From contig JAKQPY010000096.1 of NCBI GenBank assembly GCA_029564465.1, positions 1-64,000 on the forward strand: a stretch of DNA of 64,000 bases. Reading direction: 5' to 3'. Positions 9,537 to 17,691 of the stretch are shown here, in pieces (positions within the stretch are counted from its first letter, which is position 1; the number at the start of each line of letters is the position of its first letter). Under the pieces are notes generated by a model that made no database searches, had not been told where the DNA came from, and was given only the letters and a program-made list of their open reading frames with translations. The position numbers and the translations under genes were made by a program. The stretch comes from JAGOEF01 sp029564465 (lineage in GTDB: Bacteria > Bacteroidota > Bacteroidia > Bacteroidales > ML635J-15).

Positions 9537-9908
9537 ATGAAAAACATATTAATTCCATCAGGCGAAAATACCCCCGAAATTTCGGAAAATGCGCAATCGG
9601 CAAGCTTTATTGTCAGCGGTGCTTCGGCTCCCGATAATCCGGTCGCTTTCTTTTCGCAGGTTAACGAGAAAATGGAAGCTTTTGTTGCCAGAACAACCGG
9701 CCCGAAAATTATACGTTTCGATTTGGTGTATTTCAACAGCAGTTCAGCAAAATTTATTTACCTCATGCTGAAAAAACTTAATTCGGTTGATTCAGTGAAA
9801 GTGGAATGGGTGTACGAAGAGGGTGATACCGATATCCTCGAATCGGGCCAGGACTACCAAAAACTAAGTGGTTTAGATTTTGACTTCGTGGTTAAACCCG
9901 CCCAATAA
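9537..9908 (+). CDS. SiaC-like regulatory phosphoprotein (DUF1987)
   Basis: A 123-residue protein with the DUF1987/SiaC pattern: TPEIS near the N-terminus, NPVAFFSQV, FDLVYFNSSSAK and a C-terminal EWVYEEGDTDILESGQDY. In Pseudomonas, SiaC is phosphorylated by the SiaB kinase, dephosphorylated by the SiaA PP2C phosphatase, and controls a diguanylate cyclase. No SiaA/SiaB neighbours are here. The ATG at 9537 is preferred to an upstream frame opening at 9462 because it leaves an 11-base gap to the dGTPase stop and starts at the conserved domain. Confidence 0.75.
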   Translation: MKNILIPSGENTPEISENAQSASFIVSGASAPDNPVAFFSQVNEKMEAFVARTTGPKIIRFDLVYFNSSSAKFIYLMLKKLNSVDSVKVEWVYEEGDTDILESGQDYQKLSGLDFDFVVKPAQ

Positions 9909-9970
9909 TTTCTGATATTTAGGATTTTGCTGCTTACACAATTTTAAATAAGCTTTATGCCTGTTTCGGT

Positions 9971-11017
9971 TTACCGGATATTGCGCTGGTTGAGTGCATT
10001 CTGAAAACGCCGCGCATTTACATTGTGCTGACGCAGTGTTTTTGCAAAATTATGATAACCCGAAAAGTCTTCTTTGGCACAGAAAAACATGTATTCGTGT
10101 CTTTCGTAATTCAGCACAGCATCAATCGATGCCGGAGAAGGGACACAAATAGGACCGGGGGGTAAACCGGCATACATATATGTATTATAGGGAGAATCAT
10201 ACTCGAGGTGACGGAACAAAACCCGTTGAATGCTGAAGTCACCTACAGCGTAAATCACGGTGGGGTCAGCCTGAAGAAGTTCTCCTCTTTCGAGCCGGTT
10301 GATATAGACTCCTGCAATACGTGCTTTTTCGTCGTTCATCCGGGTTTCCTGCTCAACAATCGAGGCCAGGGTACTAACCTCAACCAAACTCAGTCCGGTT
10401 GCATCAGCTTTTGCAATCCTGTCGGAATTCCAGAATTTATCGTATTCTTCTTTCATCCGGCCTACAAACTGCTCGGCCGAAGTGTTCCAGAAAAACTCGT
10501 AGGTATCGGGAATAAACATGGCTATCAGGGTGTTTTCGTTAAAACCCGTGCGGTTAAGCGTTGCTGTGTCGCGAAAACACTGAATCAGTTCAAGCGAATC
10601 GGCTTCGATAACACCGCCGACCTTACCTGCCAGTTGCTCAAGTGTGCGAACGCTGATAAAACTAAGTCTTACCGGAGTCTGAGCCCCCGAACGAAGCAGG
10701 TTGATCAGTTCGTTGTTGCTCATTCCGTTTTTTAACTGGTAGCGCCCGGGTTTAACCCTGGAACCATAGTTTTTCTTATCAGCCACCCAGCGGAACGATT
10801 CCACATCATTCAGCAGCTGCTTTTCAGACAGCAGGGTGACCACATCCTCAAAATCGGATCCGGTAGGTATTTTTAAAAAATAGTTTTCGCTTTTCACGAT
10901 TACGTTGGGGGCATATACATAGCGGTAAATCCTGTAACCGAAATATCCGCCGGCAATCAACACAACAAAAAGAACGGACAAAATAATTATCAGGATTTTT
11001 TTAGCGCGACTCGTCAT
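9971..11017 (-). CDS. mltG: Endolytic peptidoglycan transglycosylase MltG
   Basis: MltG cleaves nascent glycan strands at the inner membrane and is thought to end strand elongation. The 348-residue protein has a membrane helix at about 8-27, a LysM-like region, and the YceG catalytic core with ASIVEQETR (catalytic Glu), followed by AGVYINRL, QADPTVIYA, YNTYMYAGLPPGPI and a C-terminal YHNFAKT block. All family landmarks and the usual length are present. Convergent with the SiaC-like gene; no terminator hairpin is seen in the 62-base gap. Confidence 0.93.
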   Translation of the reverse strand: MTSRAKKILIIILSVLFVVLIAGGYFGYRIYRYVYAPNVIVKSENYFLKIPTGSDFEDVVTLLSEKQLLNDVESFRWVADKKNYGSRVKPGRYQLKNGMSNNELINLLRSGAQTPVRLSFISVRTLEQLAGKVGGVIEADSLELIQCFRDTATLNRTGFNENTLIAMFIPDTYEFFWNTSAEQFVGRMKEEYDKFWNSDRIAKADATGLSLVEVSTLASIVEQETRMNDEKARIAGVYINRLERGELLQADPTVIYAVGDFSIQRVLFRHLEYDSPYNTYMYAGLPPGPICVPSPASIDAVLNYERHEYMFFCAKEDFSGYHNFAKTLRQHNVNARRFQNALNQRNIR

Positions 11018-11114
11018 AAAATTTATTTTTTCAATTGTACTTTCATGGCTTCGAACAGCAGCACAAAAATACAGTTTTTCGAATATCTTTACAGCCTAAA
11101 ATATGATTTGCCTT

Positions 11115-11855
11115 ATGAAACGTTTGTTTTCGGTTGTTTATGTTGTTGCTGCCCTATTAAGCATGACATCGTGCAATCGTGACGACATTCGCAGCTTTAA
11201 AACCACAGGCGAACCATCCGAAATCAGTTTGCAAACCCAAGACTACAGCCGCGTGGAAACCCACGATAATTTTGATATTACCCTGCTCCCCGACAGTAGT
11301 AATTACATAAAAATCAGTGGAGGAAAAAACCTGATTTCATTTATTGAATGTTGCATCAGCGACGGTGTACTTAAAATTTACGACAACAATGGCTGCCGCT
11401 GGTTGCGAAAATACCAGCCAGTACAACTTCAGATTGGTGTAAAAAATATCGATAAAATCACCTTATACGAAAGTGCTACGCTTAATTGTGCCGACACCCT
11501 GCATTTCAACTGGTTTGCTTTCGAAAACCACTGTGTTTATTGCAATATCTCACTGCTGATTGATTGCTACAGACTCGAATTCTGGTCGCATGCTTCGACC
11601 GGAGATTACCATATGAGCGGCACTTGTCACGAGGCGTATCTTTACAACCGCGGTACAGGATATTTATATGCCGATAGCCTGATTGCAAAAAGGGCAACAA
11701 TTACCCACATGTCAACCGGAAATTCGTATATTCATGTACTCGATTCTCTGGAGGTCTCTGAAATAAGTCGTGGGAATGTGTACCTTAACGGTTGTCCCCG
11801 GGTACATACTACCGAAAGCAGTTATTTGGAACAACTGATTAAAAACTGTCCTTAA
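11115..11855 (+). CDS. Lipoprotein with GIN-type (DUF2807) beta-repeat domain
   Basis: A 246-residue protein with a signal peptide ending in the lipobox SMTSC, so probably lipid-anchored. The mature part contains the features of the GIN/DUF2807 putative adhesin head: VETHDNFDITLLPDSS followed by a series of short beta strands with repeated STG/SRG turns. The start at 11115 is chosen over 11103 because it gives a compact MKRLF-type signal. Function is unknown; family members are cell-surface or periplasmic proteins common in Bacteroidota. Another GIN protein is at 54391-55233. Confidence 0.65.
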   Translation: MKRLFSVVYVVAALLSMTSCNRDDIRSFKTTGEPSEISLQTQDYSRVETHDNFDITLLPDSSNYIKISGGKNLISFIECCISDGVLKIYDNNGCRWLRKYQPVQLQIGVKNIDKITLYESATLNCADTLHFNWFAFENHCVYCNISLLIDCYRLEFWSHASTGDYHMSGTCHEAYLYNRGTGYLYADSLIAKRATITHMSTGNSYIHVLDSLEVSEISRGNVYLNGCPRVHTTESSYLEQLIKNCP

Positions 11856-11910
11856 TGACCCCGGAATTTCAGATAGCACCGAAACTATTTTAAAGTTACG
11901 ATGTTTTTCA

Positions 11911-11918
11911 TATTTTTG
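11911..11918 (+). promoter_or_regulatory. -7 promoter box for the glycosyltransferase operon
   Basis: TATTTTTG matches TAnnTTTG exactly and lies 17 bases before the chosen ATG. A good TTTG partner at 17-20 bases upstream is not obvious. It argues against the GTG at 11920 as the true start. Confidence 0.35.
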
Positions 11919-11934
11919 TGTGAAGTATAGATTG

Positions 11935-13023
11935 ATGATGATGCAAGAAATTCATTTCGACTGCCGGCACTTCAGGGGAGGAATCCCATGCAGGCCCAAC
12001 AAACAACATCAGGTTGAATGCACGCACTGCAGTTACTACGAACCTGTCAGTATACGGATTTTAATAATTAAGTTGGGTGCCATGGGCGATGTGATCCGTA
12101 CCACACCCCTTATTCCGGCTTACCGAAAACGCTATCCAGGTTGCCATATTTCGTGGTTGACACTGACTCCCGACATCCTGCCTCCCGACGGAATTGAAGC
12201 GATATACAAATGGAACGAAACTTCGGTTTTCGCCTTGCAGCATAAGCAATTCGACATCGCCATCAATCTCGATAAGGAAGAAGAAGCCTGCATATTGCTG
12301 CACCGTATAAGCGCGCGCGAGAAATATGGATATATATGGCATAATAACCACATTGATGCTGCAACTCCTGCAGCCGAACATAAACTGGTTACCGGGTTGT
12401 TCGATCATATTTCGCAAAAAAACACAAAGCACTACTTAGAAGAAATTTTCGAAATATGCCATCTGCCTTTCGAAAACGAGGAATACCTGATTAATCTCAA
12501 TCAAAAACTGGCCTTTAAGTGGGAAAAACTTTTTTCGGAAAAAGCAGGCGACAAAAAAGTAATCGGATTGAATACCGGTTGTGGAAACCGCTGGCTGACG
12601 CGCCTGTGGCCCGACGAATACTGGATTGAATTTATCGGTATGCTGCATCAGGCCGGATATTTCCCGATTGTGCTGGGCGGACCTCAGGAAAACGACAAAA
12701 ATCGAATGCTCTCCGAAAAAACGGGGTGTTGGTATCCGGGTACATTCTCACTCGAAGAATTTGTCGCCCTTACCCAATCGCTCGACGTTGTGGTAACGCA
12801 GGTTTCGATGATGATGCATATTGCCGTGGCACTAAAACGCAACATGGTGTTGATGAATAACATCTTCAATAAGAATGAGTTTTTTATGTATGGGCGCGGA
12901 GTAATTGTGGAACCCGAATCGGGATGCGACTGCTACTACGGGAACAGTTGCCACCGAGAGCGGTCGTGTATGTACGACCTGAAGCCGGCTAGCATGCTTA
13001 CTGAGGTACAAAAACTGGCCTGA
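11935..13023 (+). CDS. GT9-family (heptosyltransferase-like) glycosyltransferase with Cys-rich ends
   Basis: The core is a family 9 glycosyltransferase: IKLGAMGDVIRTTPLIPAY near residue 50, then NTGCGNRW and PIVLGGPQE in the C-terminal donor-binding half. These enzymes transfer ADP-heptose or related sugars during LPS or surface glycan assembly. Unusual are two cysteine clusters: an N-terminal extension (C10, C20, then CTHC) and a C-terminal CDCYYGNSCHRERSC segment, which look like a metal- or cluster-binding pair. Three consecutive ATGs (11935, 11938, 11941) are possible starts; a GTG at 11920 lies too close to the promoter box. Its stop overlaps the next start as TGATG, so the two are translationally coupled. 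Confidence 0.8.
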   Translation: MMMQEIHFDCRHFRGGIPCRPNKQHQVECTHCSYYEPVSIRILIIKLGAMGDVIRTTPLIPAYRKRYPGCHISWLTLTPDILPPDGIEAIYKWNETSVFALQHKQFDIAINLDKEEEACILLHRISAREKYGYIWHNNHIDAATPAAEHKLVTGLFDHISQKNTKHYLEEIFEICHLPFENEEYLINLNQKLAFKWEKLFSEKAGDKKVIGLNTGCGNRWLTRLWPDEYWIEFIGMLHQAGYFPIVLGGPQENDKNRMLSEKTGCWYPGTFSLEEFVALTQSLDVVVTQVSMMMHIAVALKRNMVLMNNIFNKNEFFMYGRGVIVEPESGCDCYYGNSCHRERSCMYDLKPASMLTEVQKLA

Positions 13024-14144
13024 TGCATATTGCTTATCTGTCGACATTTTATCCGTTCCGGGGCGGAATTGCACAATTCAACGCGTCGCTGATTCAGGCT
13101 TTTGACAATATCGGGCACTCGGCTCAGGCCTATACTTTCACCTGCCAGTATCCATCGTTTTTATTTCCGGGAAAAACACAAATGGTTAGTGAATCAGATC
13201 CAGCCATTGAAATCAATAGTCAACGGGTACTCAGTACAATTAATCCATTTACCTATTTTGCTGCAGCGAAGAAAATTGCGGCTGTAAACCCTGACGTACT
13301 CGTCATGAAATACTGGATGCCATTTTTTGGACCATCATTGGGAACAGTAGCTGCCCGTATGCCCGAAAAAACGAAAGCCATTGCAATACTCGATAATGTT
13401 TTGCCCCATGAGAAGCGTTTTTTTGACCCTGCTTTTAATGCGTATTTTCTGAAGCGAATCGATGGTTTTGTGGCCATGTCGGAACAAGTGAAAGGTGATT
13501 TACTGAAACTAAAACCCGATGCCAGGGTAATTCTTCTTCCACATCCCATTTACGATCATTTCGGTAAAAGAATATCATCTGCCGAAGCCCGTAAAAAACT
13601 GGGCTTGAATCCGAATAAAAAAACCTTGCTTTTCTTCGGTTTTATTCGCGAATACAAAGGTCTCGACAACCTGATAGAAGCATTTGGCACACTCGACGAC
13701 AGCTATCAACTTCTCATTGCCGGCGAAAGCTACGGTAGTTTCGAGAAATACGATACACTTATTGCTGCAAATAAAAACAAAGCCAATATCAGGGTCTTCA
13801 ACGATTATATCCCCGACAGTGCGGTATGCGATTTTTTCTCGGCAGCCGATGTGTGTATTTTACCATATCGTTCGGCTACCCAAAGCGGGATAACCGGTAT
13901 TTCATACAATTTTGGAGTGCCGTTGATTGCTACCAATAAGGGCGGACTTGCCGAATTTATTGAGCATCAGAAAACCGGACTGATTATCGAAGAATCTGCG
14001 CCTGATTGCATATCGCAAGGCATACGCGATTTTTACAACGATTGTGACCCCAAAGAGATGGAACGTAATATTTCGGTAATGAAAGAAACCCTGACATGGG
14101 AATTCTTTGCCGGTGCCATTGTCGATTTCAGAAACCAATTATAA
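13023..14144 (+). CDS. Family 4-type glycosyltransferase
   Basis: A 373-residue GT-B enzyme. The N-terminal acceptor domain opens with YLSTFYPFRGGIAQFN, and the C-terminal domain carries LLFFGFIREYKGLDNLIEAF and the donor-binding region ending in GVPLIATNKGGLAEFI, as in the glycosyl transferases group 1 (GT4). It probably adds a sugar to a lipid-linked or surface glycan in the cytoplasm, together with the coupled GT9 gene. Acceptor and donor are not deducible. Confidence 0.85.
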   Translation: MHIAYLSTFYPFRGGIAQFNASLIQAFDNIGHSAQAYTFTCQYPSFLFPGKTQMVSESDPAIEINSQRVLSTINPFTYFAAAKKIAAVNPDVLVMKYWMPFFGPSLGTVAARMPEKTKAIAILDNVLPHEKRFFDPAFNAYFLKRIDGFVAMSEQVKGDLLKLKPDARVILLPHPIYDHFGKRISSAEARKKLGLNPNKKTLLFFGFIREYKGLDNLIEAFGTLDDSYQLLIAGESYGSFEKYDTLIAANKNKANIRVFNDYIPDSAVCDFFSAADVCILPYRSATQSGITGISYNFGVPLIATNKGGLAEFIEHQKTGLIIEESAPDCISQGIRDFYNDCDPKEMERNISVMKETLTWEFFAGAIVDFRNQL

Positions 14145-14196
14145 AACAGCAGTTCAAACCACCGGTTTTCATGCGGAATATTTCCAAAACACTCAA

Positions 14197-15573
14197 TTAA
14201 CTGATCCTGATAATCCGGTAATTATTTTTTGTATTAAGATAGGTTCTGATAATCTGACGGGCATCGCGGTGATCAGGGTAAGTTTTTACACAGTCGCACA
14301 GTAAATCGGGCTGGTTAATAAGGGTTGATTCGCAAAATCCGTAGCCCAGATACTTTCCGTTATTTACCGACACCACACCAATTTCGTTTTCATCGCGGCC
14401 ATTGCCGACAATCAATATATGCTCGCAAACAAGTCCGTACCGGTTGAGTACTTTCGCAGCTCTTTTGTTGTAATCATCGGGTGATTCATCGCCGGTGCAG
14501 GCCCCGCGACACTCGCCGATTCCAACATAAAAACAGGCCCCGGCACTTGCGTACAATCCACATAGTTTTTGGCACAAGTGGAATTCATTACACAACGAAA
14601 AGAGTACTTCGCGGGCGACCTGCTGCGAACTGAACGAGTCGAGGGGTTCATCCGCACGTGAAGTGGTTTTTGCAATTTCGAAGTTCAGGTAGCCGCCTTC
14701 GTCGTAGCAGTCGAAAATACCCCACTGATGCATGGTTCTTCGTTGTGCCTTATTATATCGGGGCTTGTGCTGCTTAATTTCGTGCGACTCCCTGAGCAGG
14801 GCAATGAGTTCATTTCCCGTAAGATCGCAGTCGACAGCTGCAATTTCCTGTTTCATGGAGAGTCCTTTTGGGGTATCTTCGTTGTTAAGATGGGAGAGTA
14901 CCCTTTTGTAAATATTATTGCTTTTCCCGATATAAATCAAATCGTTCAGTTCGTTGTAGAAATAATACACCCCGGCAGCCTCGGGCAATTCTTTTAATTT
15001 TCGGAGTTCGAGTGCACTATGTAGTCCTTTCAGCGAGAATCCGTGAAAGTGCTTCCCCGAATGATTTTCGGAATCGATGCGATAGAGCATTTTAAACAAT
15101 TCGAGGGTGGCCAGGGCGTCGCCTTCGGCACGGTGACGGTTTTCGATGCGTATGTTGAGATTATCGCACAGCGTGCCCAGACTATAGGACCTGAAACCGG
15201 GAATAAGTTTGCGGCTCAGTTTTACAGTGCAGAGTTGATCGCGTTTATACCGATAACCTAATCGTTGAAACTCACTTTTCACAAAACCGTAATCGAAACC
15301 CACATTATGCGCCACAAAAATGGTATTCTCTGTAAGTTCAACCAGTTTTTTTGCAATTTCATAAAAACAGGGCGCACCTTCAACCATTTCGTTGCTTATA
15401 CCGGTAAGGCTAACGATATAAGGTGGAATGCGGCATTCGGGATTAATCAGGCTTGTAAACGATTCAATCAGTTTGTTGCCATCGGTTACCAACACGGCTA
15501 TTTCGGTGATTTTATCCTGCGCAGCACTGCCACCGGTGGTTTCGATGTCGATAACCGAATACAGTTGGGTCAT
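14197..15573 (-). CDS. DEDDh exonuclease fused to UvrC-like GIY-YIG nuclease
   Basis: The first 170 residues form a DnaQ/epsilon-type 3'-5' exonuclease with VIDIETTG (Exo I), AHNVGFDYGFV (Exo II) and HRAEGDALAT (Exo III, DEDDh). From about residue 195 a GIY-YIG domain follows (AAGVYYFYNELNDLIYIGKSNNI), and a Cys-containing C-terminal region that resembles the rest of the Cho/UvrC-type proteins. The same fusion is found in other bacteria and is usually annotated as a pol III epsilon-like protein or Cho-type repair nuclease. It probably acts in DNA repair. It is the second gene of a two-gene operon, one base after the zinc-ribbon protein. Confidence 0.85.
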   Translation of the reverse strand: MTQLYSVIDIETTGGSAAQDKITEIAVLVTDGNKLIESFTSLINPECRIPPYIVSLTGISNEMVEGAPCFYEIAKKLVELTENTIFVAHNVGFDYGFVKSEFQRLGYRYKRDQLCTVKLSRKLIPGFRSYSLGTLCDNLNIRIENRHRAEGDALATLELFKMLYRIDSENHSGKHFHGFSLKGLHSALELRKLKELPEAAGVYYFYNELNDLIYIGKSNNIYKRVLSHLNNEDTPKGLSMKQEIAAVDCDLTGNELIALLRESHEIKQHKPRYNKAQRRTMHQWGIFDCYDEGGYLNFEIAKTTSRADEPLDSFSSQQVAREVLFSLCNEFHLCQKLCGLYASAGACFYVGIGECRGACTGDESPDDYNKRAAKVLNRYGLVCEHILIVGNGRDENEIGVVSVNNGKYLGYGFCESTLINQPDLLCDCVKTYPDHRDARQIIRTYLNTKNNYRIIRIS

Positions 15574-15574
15574 A

Positions 15575-15898
15575 TCAGTTATGTCGTTTTTTTCCAGGTT
15601 TTCTTACCAACTCGACCACAACATACGGCGGTTTTCGCATCATAATGGCAATAATTGCACCGGCAATTCCACCGGCAAAACCACTGGTAAGGCCATACGA
15701 GCCCAAAAGCTGAATTATCATATTAACGACAAACAGAATACCCATAACTATCAGGCAAAGAACAAGGATTTTCTTCCAGTTGTAGCGAATAATTACTTCG
15801 GCATTGCAGTACATGCAAAATCGGTTTTTTGAACCTTTTTGTTTTAAAAATATTTTGCGAAAAACACTCCCTTTACTATGACAATGTGGGCAATCCAT
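15575..15898 (-). CDS. Small membrane protein with N-terminal zinc ribbon
   Basis: A 107-residue protein not matched to a named family. The first 30 residues contain CPHC and CMYC, a four-cysteine zinc-ribbon pattern. Two hydrophobic helices follow (about residues 42-62 and 65-84, the second rich in Gly/Ala), then a basic tail. The ATG at 15898, immediately before CPHC, is preferred to an upstream frame opening at 15991. It is transcribed ahead of the exonuclease/GIY-YIG gene. Confidence 0.6.
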   Translation of the reverse strand: MDCPHCHSKGSVFRKIFLKQKGSKNRFCMYCNAEVIIRYNWKKILVLCLIVMGILFVVNMIIQLLGSYGLTSGFAGGIAGAIIAIMMRKPPYVVVELVRKPGKKRHN

Positions 15899-16165
15899 AA
15901 AATGATCTGATAAGTCGGTTACAAAAATAAGGAAAATATCTTTCTGTTGTGGTTTGCCATTTAATATAAGGGGCAGATCGTCATAAATCAATTACTTTAT
16001 GTTAGCAAAAAATCAAGTATATGAATAAAATAAGTTTTTTCATTCTAAATTATGAACACTTGAAATTAAATCAATTTGTCAATAAATCAGAATGTTACAC
16101 TTTTAAATCACGCAACAATTAATACTAATTTCTGTTGGCATATAAATTGATAAGCGTTACGGGTA

Positions 16166-16196
16166 TTTGTTTTGTAACATTAATTATTTATTTTTG
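16166..16196 (+). promoter_or_regulatory. Bacteroidota promoter of the PrsW-like operon
   Basis: TTTG (16166-16169), a 19-base spacer and TATTTTTG (16189-16196) match the consensus fully, 31 bases before the ATG at 16228. The rest of the 329-base gap 15899-16227 is AT-rich and shows no gene. Confidence 0.65.
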
Positions 16197-16227
16197 CTAT
16201 CATTAGTAAACTTAAAAACCAAAAACT

Positions 16228-17121
16228 ATGAAGTTTCTTACAAACAAAGGGTTCTTAGGAATCATCCTCTTAATCATCATCGGAGCCGTATGTACATGGC
16301 TTCTCGATGGCACCATCCTCAGCCTTACCGGTGGCTGGCAAATACTCTTCTCACTGGGTGTAACACTACTGCCCGGTTTGTTATGGTTGTGGTTCTTTTA
16401 TATGCAGGATAAATACGAAAAAGAACCGCCACAGATGCTCCTGGGTGTTTTCGCATTGGGTGCACTGGCAGCCTTTACCCTCAGCAAGCCTCTTACTGCT
16501 ATGCTGACGCCCGAAGTTTCGGTTTTCGAACAAAGCCTGCTGACACAGTTTCTAAGTTCTTTCCTCGTAGTTGGCATGATACAGTTGCTGGTAATTTTCC
16601 TTGTAGTCAGATACAGTATTTATTTCAGCGATGAGTTCAACGAGCCTGCCGATGGTGTTATCTACTCGATAGCTGCCGGTTTAGGTTTCGCAGCGGCTTA
16701 CAACATTACCTACCTCAATGGCCTCGAATCGATGAATATGGGCGTTGTGGTTACCCGTATCATTAACTTTTATCTGGTAATGGCGATTTTCTCAGGAATC
16801 ATGGGATATTTCATTGGATTTGCCAAATTTTCGAAAAAAGGCAATTTCGGCAGAGAAATGTTTATGCTTATAGGATTATTAATTGCCACCTTTATTTTCG
16901 CAGTATATAATGTAATCGTTTCGAAAGTTCAGATTTTTGTTGAATTCTTCCAGAAGATATTCAACATCGAAACCGCTGCAGGCGAAAAATCATTTTCAGT
17001 TGGCGGGGAACTTGTCGTTTCTTCAATTGTTGTAATTATTATTTACATCATTATGTACTTCCTGCTCAACAAATCGGTGGAAGCTTCTCCTTTCAAGAAT
17101 CAGGAAAACAAACCGGAATAA
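16228..17121 (+). CDS. PrsW-family membrane protein lacking protease motifs
   Basis: A 297-residue protein with eight or so membrane helices. The PrsW/CPBP-like fold is recognisable from DKYEKEPPQMLLGVFALGAL, FNEPADGVIYSIAAGLGFA and SGIMGYFIGFAKF. PrsW enzymes are intramembrane proteases that use an EExxK motif, FxxxE and a His before the last conserved helix. Here these positions read Q119-L120-x-x-I123, FAAAY (Y158) and M185, so all three catalytic motifs appear lost. I therefore read it as a non-catalytic family member. First gene of a three-gene operon with a small anchored protein and a secreted protease. Confidence 0.75.
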   Translation: MKFLTNKGFLGIILLIIIGAVCTWLLDGTILSLTGGWQILFSLGVTLLPGLLWLWFFYMQDKYEKEPPQMLLGVFALGALAAFTLSKPLTAMLTPEVSVFEQSLLTQFLSSFLVVGMIQLLVIFLVVRYSIYFSDEFNEPADGVIYSIAAGLGFAAAYNITYLNGLESMNMGVVVTRIINFYLVMAIFSGIMGYFIGFAKFSKKGNFGREMFMLIGLLIATFIFAVYNVIVSKVQIFVEFFQKIFNIETAAGEKSFSVGGELVVSSIVVIIIYIIMYFLLNKSVEASPFKNQENKPE

Positions 17122-17155
17122 CCAGCTTAGTGTAAAACTTAAAAAAACAGAAACA

Positions 17156-17680
17156 ATGGAAAACAATAAATTATCCTATATTTCATGGACGGTGGTAATC
17201 GCCGCAATACTTATCTTTGCCGGCTGGTTTCTCACCCATGGTTCTAAAGCAAACCTGAAAACTTACCAGAACGAAAAAGTAAAAATCGAATTTGAATACA
17301 GTAAGGACTGGACCAATATGGTAACCGACAAAGCCCTTGATAAGCTGGTTCAATTAAAAAACCCCAAGGCCTATATTCTCGTTAACAACCTGAGAATTTC
17401 TCCGATGGGTCTGAAATCTGGTCAATCAGCCTACAATCGTCTCACGTTTGAATCATACGAAGAATTGGGAAGCGAAGCCCTCGAAATTGGAAAAACCGAA
17501 GGATTCAAAATCAGTTTTAAATTTGTGAACAACGGCGAATCGATGCAGGCTTGCGAAGTTCTCGTTCCGGTTTCCGATAAAGAAATGGCTGTTGTCGGAT
17601 TCTATGCCCCCGCTGCCGAATTCGAAAACTACAAAGCCGAACTTGAAGATCTTGTGAAAAGTATCAGCATCAAAAACTAA
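17156..17680 (+). CDS. Membrane-anchored PsbP/DUF1795-like protein
   Basis: A 174-residue protein with one N-terminal membrane helix (about 8-26) and a periplasmic domain. The YQNEKVKIEFEYSKDWTN segment followed by alternating beta strands resembles PsbP-like and DcrB/DUF1795 domains, whose role is generally unknown. It lies 34 bases after the PrsW-like gene and 11 bases before the protease, so it is probably part of the same envelope system. Confidence 0.55.
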   Translation: MENNKLSYISWTVVIAAILIFAGWFLTHGSKANLKTYQNEKVKIEFEYSKDWTNMVTDKALDKLVQLKNPKAYILVNNLRISPMGLKSGQSAYNRLTFESYEELGSEALEIGKTEGFKISFKFVNNGESMQACEVLVPVSDKEMAVVGFYAPAAEFENYKAELEDLVKSISIKN

Positions 17681-17691
17681 ACAAATAACCT

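Noticed and set aside
15899..16165. Small gene in the gap before the PrsW-like operon
   Set aside because: Only AT-rich sequence and short frames without coding character.
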